Positions 53,876 to 63,403 of a stretch of DNA of 64,000 nucleotides are shown piece after piece. Numbering within the stretch: position 1 is the stretch's first letter; each line of letters opens with the position of its first letter. The translations under genes and the position numbers were made by a program. This DNA is from Blastopirellula marina (GTDB lineage: Bacteria; Planctomycetota; Planctomycetia; Pirellulales; Pirellulaceae). The stretch is taken from positions 372,001 through 436,000 of the forward strand of contig NZ_PUIA01000069.1 in NCBI RefSeq assembly GCF_002967715.1, given 5' to 3'. The notes beneath the pieces were generated by a model that made no database searches, had not been told where the DNA came from, and saw nothing but the letters and a program-made list of their open reading frames with translations.

Positions 53876-54700
53876 TTGAACGATTCGGCCCCCAATTCAT
53901 CGACGTTTGCCCTGAACTCACAAGGGCAATTGCTTCTCATCGCAGGCCCCTGCGTGCTTGAGTCGCGCGAATTGTCATTCCAAATTGCAGAGCATTTGTG
54001 CCATCTGGCCCAGCGGCTGCCAATTCAATTGGTCTTCAAAGCATCGTTCGATAAAGCGAACCGTACTAGCATTCATTCGTACAGAGGATTGGGGCTGGAA
54101 GAAGGTTTAAAGCTTTTGGAAGCCGTTCGTACCGAGTTTCAAATTCCCGTCACGACGGATCTCCACGAATCTTATCAAGCCGCTTCCGTGGGACAGGTTT
54201 GCGATATCCTTCAGATTCCAGCTTTTCTCGCTCGGCAGACTGACTTGTTAGTTGCCGCGGCACAAACCGGAAAGTCCGTCAACGTGAAGAAGGGGCAGTT
54301 CATGGCTCCCTGGGATATGAAGCACGTTGTCGAAAAGCTCAAGGAAGCCGGTGCCCGAGAAACCTTTTTGACCGAACGGGGAACGTTCTTCGGATACGGT
54401 CGACTCGTCAATGACATGCGAAGCCTGATTGAAATGCGATCACTCGGTGTACCGGTGGTCTTCGACGCGACACATAGCGTCCAGGAGCCCGGCGGACTGG
54501 GAAGCCAGACCGGCGGAAATCGCGCGATGGTTCTTCCCCTTGCCAAGGCCGCCGCAGCGGTTGGTATCGATGGGCTGTTCCTGGAAACCCATCCCGATCC
54601 TGACAAGTCCCCCAGCGACGGTCCGAACATGGTTCCCCTGTCGGAACTGGAAAATTTTCTTCAGCGTATTTTGGCCGTCCGCGCAGCGGCCCAAGGTTAA
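53876..54700 (+). CDS. kdsA: 3-deoxy-8-phosphooctulonate synthase (metal-dependent class)
   Basis: KdsA condenses arabinose 5-phosphate and phosphoenolpyruvate to Kdo-8-phosphate for lipopolysaccharide. Conserved blocks are all present: [71 protein letters not shown] and [18 protein letters not shown]. The cysteine in GPCVLES marks the metal-dependent class; E. coli has asparagine there. The start appears to be TTG at 53876. The gene is separated by nine bases from the lipoprotein gene downstream. Its presence implies Kdo, hence a lipopolysaccharide-type outer membrane. Confidence 0.96.
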   Translation: MNDSAPNSSTFALNSQGQLLLIAGPCVLESRELSFQIAEHLCHLAQRLPIQLVFKASFDKANRTSIHSYRGLGLEEGLKLLEAVRTEFQIPVTTDLHESYQAASVGQVCDILQIPAFLARQTDLLVAAAQTGKSVNVKKGQFMAPWDMKHVVEKLKEAGARETFLTERGTFFGYGRLVNDMRSLIEMRSLGVPVVFDATHSVQEPGGLGSQTGGNRAMVLPLAKAAAAVGIDGLFLETHPDPDKSPSDGPNMVPLSELENFLQRILAVRAAAQG

Positions 54701-54709
54701 TCAACTCTC

Positions 54710-56566
54710 ATGAGCCGCACGCATCGAACCTCTGTCATCCTCCTATTGCTCATCGTTTCTGTGTTGGGATGCGGTGGCAGGAAGATTCGTCCACAGGTCG
54801 ACGATACCAAAGCGACCGTAGCGACCGATGGTGGCAGTTCCAAGCAATTCGTCGACCAGGCCATGACTTACCTGCGCGACCTGGATCGCTATCCAGCCGG
54901 CAAGGTCAAGGTCGAAGTACTCGAGCGTATGAATCGCTGGCTCATGTCCCAAAAGTTAGATCCCACCTGGCAGCCCGATCCTATGGTGGCCGAACTTCCC
55001 GATACGATTCGTAGCCTGCCAGGCTTGCAAGATCTGGAAAGTCGTGGATTCCTTGACCAGCCAGAGCAATTCACCGGTGTCACGTTTCGCGGTAGTGAGT
55101 TTGATTTTCTGGTAGGTACCTTTTGGGCCAAGACCATTTCGGACTGGATCCGTAAGAATCAAACGCCCCAGGCCGATATGCAGGCCTTTTTAGACGCGCA
55201 GATCGATCAAACGCTCGACGATAGCCAGGTCAACGACCTTGGGCTGGCTTACCTGCTGTTCGATTGGACCGTCCGGCACATTCACCCAGTTCGCGCGAAT
55301 GAACTGGAGGAAGGGAAGTTCGCACCTGGCACCAGTCGCGATACCTGGAACGCATTACAACTGAACGAAGGAGATGCCCTGGAACGGGCCCGTGTGTTCA
55401 TTCAACTGTGCCGCCAACAAGGCCTGGATGCTGTTGTCGTAAAGTTCGGCAACTCGGACAAAGTTCCTCAGGTCGTCGGCGTGGCAATCGGCCGGGAGTT
55501 GTTTCTCTTCGACATGGCCTACGCACTTCCAATCTCCGAGAAAGACGGCCAGGGCATACAGCGTCTATCACACCTGGTAGATCACCCCGAAGACCTGGAA
55601 GCGATGGCGTCAGAGAACTACAAGTATCCCGTCACGGCCGAGGATATCGAGAAGGTCACGCTGTTGATCGATGCCCCGTCGACCTCGTTGACCCAGGCAA
55701 CACAGTTGCTGGAAGGAGTTCTTTCCGGCGACTCGACCATGAAAGTTCACGTCGCCCCGTCCTCGCTGAAGGATCATCTGTCGAATTTCCAGGGAGTCAC
55801 CGACATCCAGTTGTGGACGGTTCCCTTCGAAGCAGAAGCGGCGATCACCAAGCGTCTGGACGATCCTGTTCTGAAGCCTCTATTCCAGGTCGAACGCTGG
55901 ATCTACGACACGATGACTCCCTTTGCCGTCGCGCGATCCTTGCAATTGATGTGCAAATTCGACGACGAGACGCAGCAGAAGGGTGCCCGGTCGATGTATA
56001 TGGATACGCGTCTGATGGAACGTCAGTTCCGAATCGCCAATCCACGCGAACAACTCGAAATGATGCAAATGGCAGGCATGGATTTGCCCGATGACCCCAA
56101 GGTTCAGCAGTTCTTTCTCGACCGCGTTCAAAAGAACGTTTTACTGTGGCGAGAACTGGCCAGTTTCAATCTTGGGGTAATCGCGTTGGGAGACGCGCAG
56201 TACGACTCGGCGATCTACTTCTTTGAAGAAGGAACTCTCAAAGAGTTTCCCTCCACGCGATTTAAATCAGCAACGTTCTATGGCATTGCCCGCAGCGCAG
56301 AAGCACTCGCGCGGCAAGACGAGAACAAAGAGATGGCCCAAAAGGCCTACGATTTCTATACCAGTGACGATGACGTGCTGTCTCCGTATCGCCGCGGTAA
56401 TGCCCTGCGGGCCGAGCGTTTGCCGTTGTTGGAATCTAAGAAAAAGGCCGAGCAGGAACAGCCTGCAGAAGATTCTGAAATGAAGGAATCTGCCCGAGAA
56501 ACCAAGGCTGAAGAACCGAGCAAGACGGAGCCGTCTCAGCCAGAGCCTGAGACGCCCGAAAGCTAA
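54710..56566 (+). CDS. Large lipoprotein with a transglutaminase-like segment
   Basis: A 618-residue protein with a lipobox (VSVLGCGG, cysteine about residue 21). Residues 220-285 resemble the transglutaminase core (GDALERARVFIQLCRQQGLDAVVVKFGN, then VVGVAIGRELFLFDMAYALPI), but the catalytic cysteine is not at the usual place. The region from about 350 is helical (LWRELASFNLGVIALGDAQYDSAIYFFEEGTL suggests TPR-like repeats). The last 50 residues are a Glu/Lys/Pro-rich tail. It starts nine bases after kdsA, so it is probably co-transcribed. Function unknown. Confidence 0.75.
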   Translation: MSRTHRTSVILLLLIVSVLGCGGRKIRPQVDDTKATVATDGGSSKQFVDQAMTYLRDLDRYPAGKVKVEVLERMNRWLMSQKLDPTWQPDPMVAELPDTIRSLPGLQDLESRGFLDQPEQFTGVTFRGSEFDFLVGTFWAKTISDWIRKNQTPQADMQAFLDAQIDQTLDDSQVNDLGLAYLLFDWTVRHIHPVRANELEEGKFAPGTSRDTWNALQLNEGDALERARVFIQLCRQQGLDAVVVKFGNSDKVPQVVGVAIGRELFLFDMAYALPISEKDGQGIQRLSHLVDHPEDLEAMASENYKYPVTAEDIEKVTLLIDAPSTSLTQATQLLEGVLSGDSTMKVHVAPSSLKDHLSNFQGVTDIQLWTVPFEAEAAITKRLDDPVLKPLFQVERWIYDTMTPFAVARSLQLMCKFDDETQQKGARSMYMDTRLMERQFRIANPREQLEMMQMAGMDLPDDPKVQQFFLDRVQKNVLLWRELASFNLGVIALGDAQYDSAIYFFEEGTLKEFPSTRFKSATFYGIARSAEALARQDENKEMAQKAYDFYTSDDDVLSPYRRGNALRAERLPLLESKKKAEQEQPAEDSEMKESARETKAEEPSKTEPSQPEPETPES

Positions 56567-56579
56567 AACCTTGAAGCTC

Positions 56580-57440
56580 CTACCAGGTGAATTTCCGCTG
56601 GGTAATTCGCTCGTAGGCTTCGATATACTTGGCTCGCGTTTTCTCGATCACTTCCTGCGGAAGAGCAGGGGGCTCGCTATTCTTGTCCCAAGTGCTCGCC
56701 TCTAACCAGTCGCGGACAAACTGCTTGTCGAACGATGGCGGGCTCATCCCAACCGCGTATTCATCTTGAGGCCAGAAGCGAGAGCTATCCGGCGTTAGCA
56801 CTTCGTCGATCAGCAGCACCTCGCCGTTGACGACGCCCCATTCAAACTTGGTGTCGGCGATGATAATGCCGTGTTCAAGTGCCCGCTGAGCACCGGCCTG
56901 GTAGACGGCAATGCTCTTTTCTCGGAGCAAATTCGCCATCTCAGCGCCGACAATTTCCACCATCCGCTCAAACGAGATATTCTCGTCATGCCCCGTTTCG
57001 GCCTTGGTGGCTGGCGTAAAGATTGGCTCCGGCAGCTTGGCGGCCTGCTCTAATCCGGCCGGCAATGGGATATCGCAGACCGTTTGGCTGCGTTGGTATT
57101 CCTTCCAGCCTGAACCGGCCAGGTAACCTCGCACGACACATTCGATCGGAATGACTTCGGTCTTGCGGGCCAACGTCGAGCGGCCATCAAGCTCTCCGAG
57201 ATCGACATCGCCAGCCAGGTTCATTTGCTGAACGTCCGTCGAAATCAGGTGGTTTGCGATATCCAATGTCTCGAACCAGAACAGGCTCATCTGCGTCAGT
57301 ACCCGCCCCTTATCCGGAATGAGTGACGGCAGAATGTAGTCAAACGCACTGATTCGGTCCGACGCGACCAACAATACCTGGTCGCCCAAATCGTAGACGT
57401 CACGCACTTTGCCCTGCCGAACAGGATAGTTAAGACCCAT
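56580..57440 (-). CDS. purC: SAICAR synthase
   Basis: PurC joins aspartate to CAIR in purine synthesis, using ATP. The 286-residue monofunctional form is shown by [71 protein letters not shown] and [23 protein letters not shown]. The C-terminal end ([13 protein letters not shown]) matches the family. It is convergent with the large lipoprotein gene and 14 bases from it. Confidence 0.97.
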   Translation of the reverse strand: MGLNYPVRQGKVRDVYDLGDQVLLVASDRISAFDYILPSLIPDKGRVLTQMSLFWFETLDIANHLISTDVQQMNLAGDVDLGELDGRSTLARKTEVIPIECVVRGYLAGSGWKEYQRSQTVCDIPLPAGLEQAAKLPEPIFTPATKAETGHDENISFERMVEIVGAEMANLLREKSIAVYQAGAQRALEHGIIIADTKFEWGVVNGEVLLIDEVLTPDSSRFWPQDEYAVGMSPPSFDKQFVRDWLEASTWDKNSEPPALPQEVIEKTRAKYIEAYERITQRKFTW

Positions 57441-57717
57441 GTTTTTCCGATTTGAGTCGCTAAAGGGGATATACTGGAAACCTGGAGCCAGATGATCGTT
57501 CCAATCGTATTGGCCCGTTCAACCGGCATTTTGCCACAGGCAGTCTCTTGGAAACAGACCTGGCAAACGCGATTGGCCGCAGACTTAGCCCAGGCGACAT
57601 ACCCCACGAGATAGACATTTTCGTGGTTCATCCCGGCATGGCCGACGATTAGAATTGAAAGAGCGTGCTATCACGCGGGGAAAGCAGCATGATTGGCATT
57701 CTCGATTAACCCCCTGA

Positions 57718-59229
57718 ATGAGAGCGAGCCGGGTTTTGCCCAAACTAACGTTTCGAATTCCTAACGAATTGACCATTTCGGACGAGGACTGCCGCGTAAT
57801 TCACGTGGTTGGCTGCGATCGACTGGTCCGCGCTACGTCTATTAAGCGATCTGACGACCGTCTTGTTCTTGAACTATTAGAGACGGACGGAGTAAAGGTT
57901 AAAGTCCCCTTTCGAAACGATCGCCGCTCTTCTCAGATCTTGTCGACCTGTGCACTGCGAGTCGACAACAAGACGCCTTACAGCTTGTTGCTTGAACTGG
58001 CTCGTGGTTCGCTGTTCCGCTTTCGTACGCTTTCTAATGCTTGCCTGGATGCCGAACTCGACCTGCTAGACGTGACAAAGAAGCACTTGCAGGATGCAAC
58101 CAATTATTTTGCCAGAGCAGCCGTAGCGAAAGAGGATCCCGAAGAATCGGATGCGTTGGCGGCCAAGAGCCTGTCGTTCTCACTGAAGGGGCTTTCGCAC
58201 CTGGAACATGTCTACGCGACGGCTTCGTTCCATGCCCTCTCGAAACAGTCTGGCGAACGGGCTTTCCTGCGCGGTATCGCCTTGACAGAACCGTTTTCGG
58301 CCGAGATCAAACCACTGCTCACGCAGTCGTTGAACACGATTCTCGTCGAACCCAACTGGAAGCAGTGCGAAGCCGAAGTTGGCCAGTACGACTGGTCGGA
58401 AGTCGACGCCACGTTAGATGCTGTCCGCGATCAAGGTCATGCGACAGTCCTCGGGCCGATGTTTTGCCTGGATCGATTCGCGACTCCAGATTGGCTCTAT
58501 CTGTGGGAAAACGACTTCGAGGAAGTGCTCAGTTCCGTTACGAAGTACACCCAGGCCCTGATCCAGCACTATCGCAATCGTGTCGATTTGTGGTACTGTG
58601 CGGCAGGCCTGAACGCTCAGACATCGCTCGATTTAAAAGAAGAGCAGCGGCTTCAGGTGCTGCTGCATATTATTCAAACGGTTCGCACGGCTGGCCTGCG
58701 AGCACCCCTGTTGGTTAGTTTCGCCAAGCCTTGGGGCGAGTACATGACCAGCCGCGATCGCGAGTTGGCTCCCATTCACTTCGCAGAAGAGTTGGTCCGG
58801 GCCCGCGTTGGCATTACCGGGATTGGACTCGAGCTGAATTTCGGAGAACTGAATCCGGCGACGTACTATCGTGGATTCTTCGACGTAGTCGATTTGCTCG
58901 ACTATTGGAGCCTGCTGGGCGTTCCGCTTTTTGTGACGTTATCGGCCCCCAGCTCGTGGCGTCCTGACGAGAACGCACTGTATGACGTGAATCGCGAGAA
59001 AGAACCGCTCGAACGAATCAGTCGCCGCACCCAGCGAGAAATGGTCGAGCACATCCTGCCGGCCCTGCTGACCCACCCACAGGTGCAAGGGGTGTTCTGG
59101 AGCCAGGTCTCTGATACCCAACCCCACCGCTTTCCCCATGCAGGCCTTCTTGATCCCCGCGGACGTCCTAAATCCGCTGTGACCAAGATGACCCAACTGA
59201 TCCGCACTTACTTCCCCGAAAATATTTAG
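57718..59229 (+). CDS. GH10-like protein lacking the catalytic glutamates
   Basis: A 503-residue protein without a signal peptide. From about residue 200 its order of motifs follows the GH10 xylanase barrel: VEPNWKQCEAEVGQYDWSEVDATLDA, LGPMFCLDRFATPDWL, then WYCAAGLN where GH10 has WDVVNE, ITGIGLELNF, and FVTLSAP where GH10 has the nucleophile segment ITELDI. The end (QGVFWSQVSDTQ...LLDPRGRPKSAV) also matches GH10. Both catalytic glutamates appear replaced. The N-terminal 170 residues are an unrelated alpha/beta domain. It may bind glycans rather than cleave them. No ribosome-binding site is obvious before the ATG. Confidence 0.72.
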   Translation: MRASRVLPKLTFRIPNELTISDEDCRVIHVVGCDRLVRATSIKRSDDRLVLELLETDGVKVKVPFRNDRRSSQILSTCALRVDNKTPYSLLLELARGSLFRFRTLSNACLDAELDLLDVTKKHLQDATNYFARAAVAKEDPEESDALAAKSLSFSLKGLSHLEHVYATASFHALSKQSGERAFLRGIALTEPFSAEIKPLLTQSLNTILVEPNWKQCEAEVGQYDWSEVDATLDAVRDQGHATVLGPMFCLDRFATPDWLYLWENDFEEVLSSVTKYTQALIQHYRNRVDLWYCAAGLNAQTSLDLKEEQRLQVLLHIIQTVRTAGLRAPLLVSFAKPWGEYMTSRDRELAPIHFAEELVRARVGITGIGLELNFGELNPATYYRGFFDVVDLLDYWSLLGVPLFVTLSAPSSWRPDENALYDVNREKEPLERISRRTQREMVEHILPALLTHPQVQGVFWSQVSDTQPHRFPHAGLLDPRGRPKSAVTKMTQLIRTYFPENI

Positions 59230-59336
59230 AAAACGTTAAGGGGGCACGTTTTTTCGGAAGCCCGCAGCCCCTACAATTAGGGTCTTGGCGTTCCCGCCAG
59301 GAAATTTTGCTTTTGACGCTTAGGAGTTTTCTTGCC

Positions 59337-59555
59337 ATGTCAGTTTTGAAGTGGATGTGCTCGGCCAGCTTGGTCATGGGCCTGATGGTATTCTCGATTG
59401 GTTGTAACTCGAAGACCGCTGAACCACCGGTTGAAAGCACCGGTGAACCCGAAATCACCATGCCAGCTGAAGGTGATGCAGCCCCAGCAGAAGCTGCTCC
59501 AGCGGCTGAAGAAGCTGCCGAAGCACCTGCTGCTGAAGAAAAGCCCGCCGAGTAA
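59337..59555 (+). CDS. Small lipoprotein with Ala/Glu/Pro tail
   Basis: A 72-residue protein with AGGAG ten bases before the ATG at 59337. The signal sequence ends in a lipobox (MVFSIGCNS), and the mature part is a simple acidic Ala/Pro/Glu repeat (APAEAAPAAEEAAEAPAAEE). A TACAAT box lies upstream at 59272-59277 without a clear -35. It is similar in composition to the SecDF insert. Function unknown. Confidence 0.6.
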   Translation: MSVLKWMCSASLVMGLMVFSIGCNSKTAEPPVESTGEPEITMPAEGDAAPAEAAPAAEEAAEAPAAEEKPAE

Positions 59556-59583
59556 GCTTTTCGGCATTCGCTCGCAGAAACCC

Positions 59584-59613
59584 AAAAGCACCCAGCAAAC
59601 ACTGGGTGCTTTT
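59584..59613 (+). terminator. Intrinsic terminator after the small lipoprotein gene
   Basis: AAAAGCACCCAG (59584-59595) pairs with CTGGGTGCTTTT (59602-59613) around CAAACA. It can act on both strands, but only the plus-strand gene is upstream. Confidence 0.88.
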
Positions 59614-59739
59614 GCTTGCGCGAAACAAGGAAATCGAGAATAAGTCTCGTAAAACTTGATTCCCTTTGCCCCATTATTCAAACTAGACTTTCTTACCCAT
59701 CCCCCCGAATCAAACCATTGCAATACAGTCCTGGGCTGC

Positions 59740-59758
59740 GTCTTGGCTATATCAAGAC
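59740..59758. promoter_or_regulatory. Perfect inverted repeat before the DUF1080 gene
   Basis: GTCTTG (59740-59745) and CAAGAC (59753-59758) flank seven bases, about 36 bases upstream of the ATG. It may be an operator; no factor is known. Confidence 0.3.
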
Positions 59759-59793
59759 ACTAAAGCCGAGGTTCGTCGGTCGGAGCTACCATC

Positions 59794-61407
59794 ATGTCGT
59801 TGTATCGTGTCTTGTTTTCCTTGCTGATCATTACCTCGCTGCTCGCCGGACCGGCCATCGGCGACGAACCAACCGCCAAGAAAGATGGCGAACGAACGGA
59901 AAAGGAAGTAATAGATAAAAAGGAGTCCCCCAAGCACGACTCGAAAGAGCACCAAAGGAAGAACAACGAAAGCAAGAAGGACGACAAGCAGCACAAACAC
60001 GGCGACCAAAAGAAGGACAAGCAGAAAGCATCCGCCCCAAAGAAACCGTCGAAGGACGCTGCGAAAGAGGAAGAGTCCAAGAGGGAAGCAAAGCCGAAGA
60101 AGGAAGTGAAGCCGGCCCCCCAAAAAGAAGAACAGAAGAAAGACGAGAAGCCCAAGCCGTCGCAGGATGACGCGAAAGATAAAGCTGAAAAGAAAGACGC
60201 CGGCGACCCACCCAAGGAAGACGCTCCGAAAAAGGAGATGAAGCCTGAGCCGAAAAAGGAAGAGCCAACTCCCGCTAAGACCCCAGCTCCCGAACCCAAG
60301 ATCGAAGCGGGAAAACCCAAGCAAATGGAGTCGAAGCTTGAGCCCAAAGCGGAAGAAAAGCACGAACAAATTCCCGCCCCCAAAGAAGCCCCTAAACCTG
60401 AACCCAAGCCAGTTCCTCCGCCGGTTGCCAAGCCAGATCCGAAGAAACTTGCCGCCACGGATTTAAGCCAGGTCGATGAAGACTTCGCACTCCAAGGCGA
60501 ATACTACGGAAAACTGCGATTACCCGGAGGGATTCTCGAAACGACGGGGATTCAAGTGATTGCCCGCGGCGACGGCAACTTCGTCGGACGTCAGCTACGC
60601 GGCGGCTTGCCAGGCAATGGCTGGCGAAACGGTCAGTTGATCGATCTGAGCGGCAAACGAGATGGCGAAACGCTCGTTCTCAGCCAAGGCAATTACCAGG
60701 TACTTGTTCGCGGTGGCAAAGCGATCGTGGTCAACTCGGCTGGCGATACCTTGGGCATCCTGACCAAGGTCCAACGCCGCAGCGAGTTGCTGGGGCTTAA
60801 ACCAAGTTCCAAGGCAACGGTCCTATTCGATGGAACATCCACAGATAAATTCATTGACGCCAAGGTCAACGAAAAAGGGGAACTGCAAATCGGCACGGTC
60901 ACAAAAGACCCAGTCCAGGATTTCCGTCTTCACATCGAGTTTCGCCTGCCCTACATGCCATATGCTCTGGGTCAGGCTCGCTCTAATAGCGGTCTCTACA
61001 TCCAGGAACGCTACGAAGTCCAAATTCTCGACTCGTTCGGTCTGCCAGGCGAGTTCAACGAATGTGGGTCGCTCTATCGTACCAAGAGCCCTGACATCAA
61101 CATGTGCTTTCCTCCGTTGGCGTGGCAGACCTACGATGTCTATTTCACGGCTGCCCGTTTCGATAATGAAGGAAACAAGATTTCGCCGGCTCGCATCACG
61201 GTCCAGCACAACGGTATCCTGGTCCAGGACAACTACCTGATCCCCAATAAAACTGGTGCCGGCAAGCCTGAAGGTGCCGACGCTCGCCCGATCAAGCTGC
61301 AAGATCACGGCAACCCAGTCGTGTTCCGCAACGTTTGGATCGAGTACCTGGGCGGCCCAGTCGTGACCAACCAGGCTGAAACCATCGTTACGCCTGAAAA
61401 GAATTAG
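59794..61407 (+). CDS. DUF1080 (3-keto-disaccharide hydrolase-like) protein with long charged linker
   Basis: A 537-residue exported protein (signal peptide MSLYRVLFSLLIITSLLAGPAIG). Residues about 25-225 are an extreme Lys/Glu/Pro-rich linker without hydrophobic core. The C-terminal DUF1080 concanavalin-like domain (about 345-525: KATVLFDGTSTDKF, RSNSGLYIQERYEVQILDSF, CGSLYR, WQTYDVYFTAARF, VVFRNVWIEYLG) is clear and typical of planctomycetes, where it may act on or bind sugar derivatives. Between them lies a small beta domain (about 230-330). It is monocistronic, with a terminator after it. Confidence 0.85.
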   Translation: MSLYRVLFSLLIITSLLAGPAIGDEPTAKKDGERTEKEVIDKKESPKHDSKEHQRKNNESKKDDKQHKHGDQKKDKQKASAPKKPSKDAAKEEESKREAKPKKEVKPAPQKEEQKKDEKPKPSQDDAKDKAEKKDAGDPPKEDAPKKEMKPEPKKEEPTPAKTPAPEPKIEAGKPKQMESKLEPKAEEKHEQIPAPKEAPKPEPKPVPPPVAKPDPKKLAATDLSQVDEDFALQGEYYGKLRLPGGILETTGIQVIARGDGNFVGRQLRGGLPGNGWRNGQLIDLSGKRDGETLVLSQGNYQVLVRGGKAIVVNSAGDTLGILTKVQRRSELLGLKPSSKATVLFDGTSTDKFIDAKVNEKGELQIGTVTKDPVQDFRLHIEFRLPYMPYALGQARSNSGLYIQERYEVQILDSFGLPGEFNECGSLYRTKSPDINMCFPPLAWQTYDVYFTAARFDNEGNKISPARITVQHNGILVQDNYLIPNKTGAGKPEGADARPIKLQDHGNPVVFRNVWIEYLGGPVVTNQAETIVTPEKN

Positions 61408-61446
61408 CTACCGGCGTGGGGCAACGCCAAGAGTGACTTACACGCG

Positions 61447-61485
61447 ATCCCCCTTTCAAGCACTTTCGCTTCTGAGGGGGATTTT
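61447..61485. terminator. Intrinsic terminator between DUF1080 and phosphatase genes
   Basis: ATCCCCC (61447-61453) pairs with GGGGGAT (61476-61482), followed by TTTT on the plus strand. The loop is long (22 bases). It lies between convergent genes. Confidence 0.7.
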
Positions 61486-61491
61486 CGTGGA

Positions 61492-63180
61492 TTAAGCTTT
61501 GCGTTGAATGGCAACCATGCACATATCGTCGAATTGAGGACTGCCGGCCATAAACTTCCGGCAGTCGTCAATGATCGCCTTGCTGCAGACTTCGACGTCG
61601 TCTGTTTTCTGGGAAACGCAAGCCAACATACGATCCATGCCGAATTGATCCCCATCGGCATTCATGGCTTCGTTGATCCCATCGGTATAGATAAAGAGCA
61701 TTTCCCCCGGCTCAAGCGTGAAACGGGCAATGTCGTAATCCATATCTTCCATGATCCCAAGCGGCAGGCCGATTTCTTCTTCGGCGATCATCGAGCAGGT
61801 GCCATCCGGCTTTCGTAAGATCGGCGGATTGTGCCCAGCATTGATGAGTGTGACCTGGTTCGTTTCAGGATGCAAAATCGCAATGGCCAGCGTCACGAAT
61901 TTGTCTGCCGGGGTATAAGCGGCAAAGTTGTTATTCAAGTGAAACGCCGCTTGCTGAAGATCGGCCATCGAAGCCAGGCAATATCGAGCCTCAGCCGATA
62001 GCTTGGCCATCATCAGCGAAGCCGCAATCCCATGCCCCACGACGTCCCCGACCAGGATCGCCGTCCCACCATCCGGTAGGGAAATATAGTCGTAGTAGTC
62101 CCCACCAACGGAATTCGCGGCGAGGTAATAGTGATAGAACTTGTAGCCTGACAACGACGGCTGCTCGGACGGCAGAAACCCAATTTGAACCTGTTTGGCG
62201 GTGTGCAAGTCGCGTTCGAAAGCAATTTGGCGAATCGCCTGATCGTGCAGTTGAGCGCGTTCGATCGCCGCTGCTGCCTGCATACCGACACTGACGGCAA
62301 CTTCGAGGTCTTCCTTCTGGAAACGCTTGCGTTGATCAAGCGTATCGATCTGGATCACACCAATCACTTCGTCATCCGCATTCACCAGCGGAGCGCACAT
62401 GATCGACCGGATCTTAAAGTCGGTGATGCTCTGACTCATCTCAAATCGTGAGTCGGCTGCGGCATCGGCCGAAAGAATCGCTTCGCGTGTCTGCATGACG
62501 TGCTTGACGATCGTGCGACTGATGCGAATTTCCTCTTCGTCACTTTCCTTGCGGGCCTTTGTCCAGCGGGGAACCATATTCCCAGATCCATCCTGCAGAA
62601 TGATGAAACCGCGATCGGCTTGCAGGAAGATACGAAACAAACCCTCGAGAACGTTCGGCAGAACCTCGTCCAGCGAAAGGGTCCCGGTCAGACCGCGAGT
62701 GATCTCGAGGAGTGCGTTCAGCTTGACTTCCGGACTGGCTGTCAGATGAATCGAGCCGGTTTGCGACGAAACCTCGAACTTGGACATGATCGTCGAGGTG
62801 GCCCCGTCGTCGTCCACCATAACGGCACCAAAGGCCCCCGGCCCATCGGCCTTGAGGCCGACTGTCTCGGTTGGGGCTGGCTTGACCCCTTCCTGCTTGA
62901 ATTCAAACGAAATATCGCAAACTCGGATCGAATCGCCATGCTGTAACTGGTGGGGCTTGGCGATCTGCTCGTCGTTGACGAAGGTCCCGTTTCGGCTTTT
63001 CAGATCCTCAATCGAATATCCACGATCATTGCGGGTAATCTTGGCGTGATAGCGACTTACGGCCCCAACTTCGACGACAATATCGCACTCGGGATGTCGA
63101 CCGAGTGTAAATTCCTCGCCCGCGAGGAATATTTTTTTGCCGGAATCTGGGCCATTCAGAGCGACGAGGTAGCTAGACAT
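61492..63180 (-). CDS. FHA-GAF-SpoIIE (PP2C) phosphatase
   Basis: A 562-residue cytoplasmic regulator with ATG at 63180. The N-terminal FHA domain (residues 5-95: GRHPECDIVV, SRYHAKI, SRNGTFVND) binds phosphothreonine. A GAF domain follows (about 150-320: ADRGFIILQD, IRSIMCAPLVNADDEVIGVIQID). The C-terminal SpoIIE/PP2C phosphatase (about 350-562) has VGGDYYDYISL, VGDVVGHGIAASLMM, INAGHNPPILR, GLPLGIMED and FIYTDGINEAMN, with its metal-binding aspartates. It probably reverses Ser/Thr phosphorylation, perhaps of an anti-sigma antagonist, in response to a signal read by GAF or FHA. No partner is adjacent. Confidence 0.93.
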   Translation of the reverse strand: MSSYLVALNGPDSGKKIFLAGEEFTLGRHPECDIVVEVGAVSRYHAKITRNDRGYSIEDLKSRNGTFVNDEQIAKPHQLQHGDSIRVCDISFEFKQEGVKPAPTETVGLKADGPGAFGAVMVDDDGATSTIMSKFEVSSQTGSIHLTASPEVKLNALLEITRGLTGTLSLDEVLPNVLEGLFRIFLQADRGFIILQDGSGNMVPRWTKARKESDEEEIRISRTIVKHVMQTREAILSADAAADSRFEMSQSITDFKIRSIMCAPLVNADDEVIGVIQIDTLDQRKRFQKEDLEVAVSVGMQAAAAIERAQLHDQAIRQIAFERDLHTAKQVQIGFLPSEQPSLSGYKFYHYYLAANSVGGDYYDYISLPDGGTAILVGDVVGHGIAASLMMAKLSAEARYCLASMADLQQAAFHLNNNFAAYTPADKFVTLAIAILHPETNQVTLINAGHNPPILRKPDGTCSMIAEEEIGLPLGIMEDMDYDIARFTLEPGEMLFIYTDGINEAMNADGDQFGMDRMLACVSQKTDDVEVCSKAIIDDCRKFMAGSPQFDDMCMVAIQRKA

Positions 63181-63356
63181 GCCTTGCGATGATCTCCCGC
63201 CAATGTTGCCGGGTCCCAAATGCCGGGACACCATCTCGGAAAAGTATGAGGGAAACGGGCAATTCGTCCGAAAACGAAAGGCAACGTTTCTAAGGGGTGT
63301 AGGCAGTAGTCTACCAATTATGAGGGTCGACTACTATAGTTCGTTGTCTGAATCCC

Positions 63357-63385
63357 TTGACGTCAGACGACTTAGGCCCTAACCT
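63357..63385 (+). promoter_or_regulatory. Promoter of tRNA-Gln
   Basis: TTGACG (63357-63362) and TAACCT (63380-63385) are 17 bases apart, with a start near 63392, just before the tRNA at 63404. Confidence 0.65.
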
Positions 63386-63403
63386 TAACCGCTGCAAAAT
63401 TAG

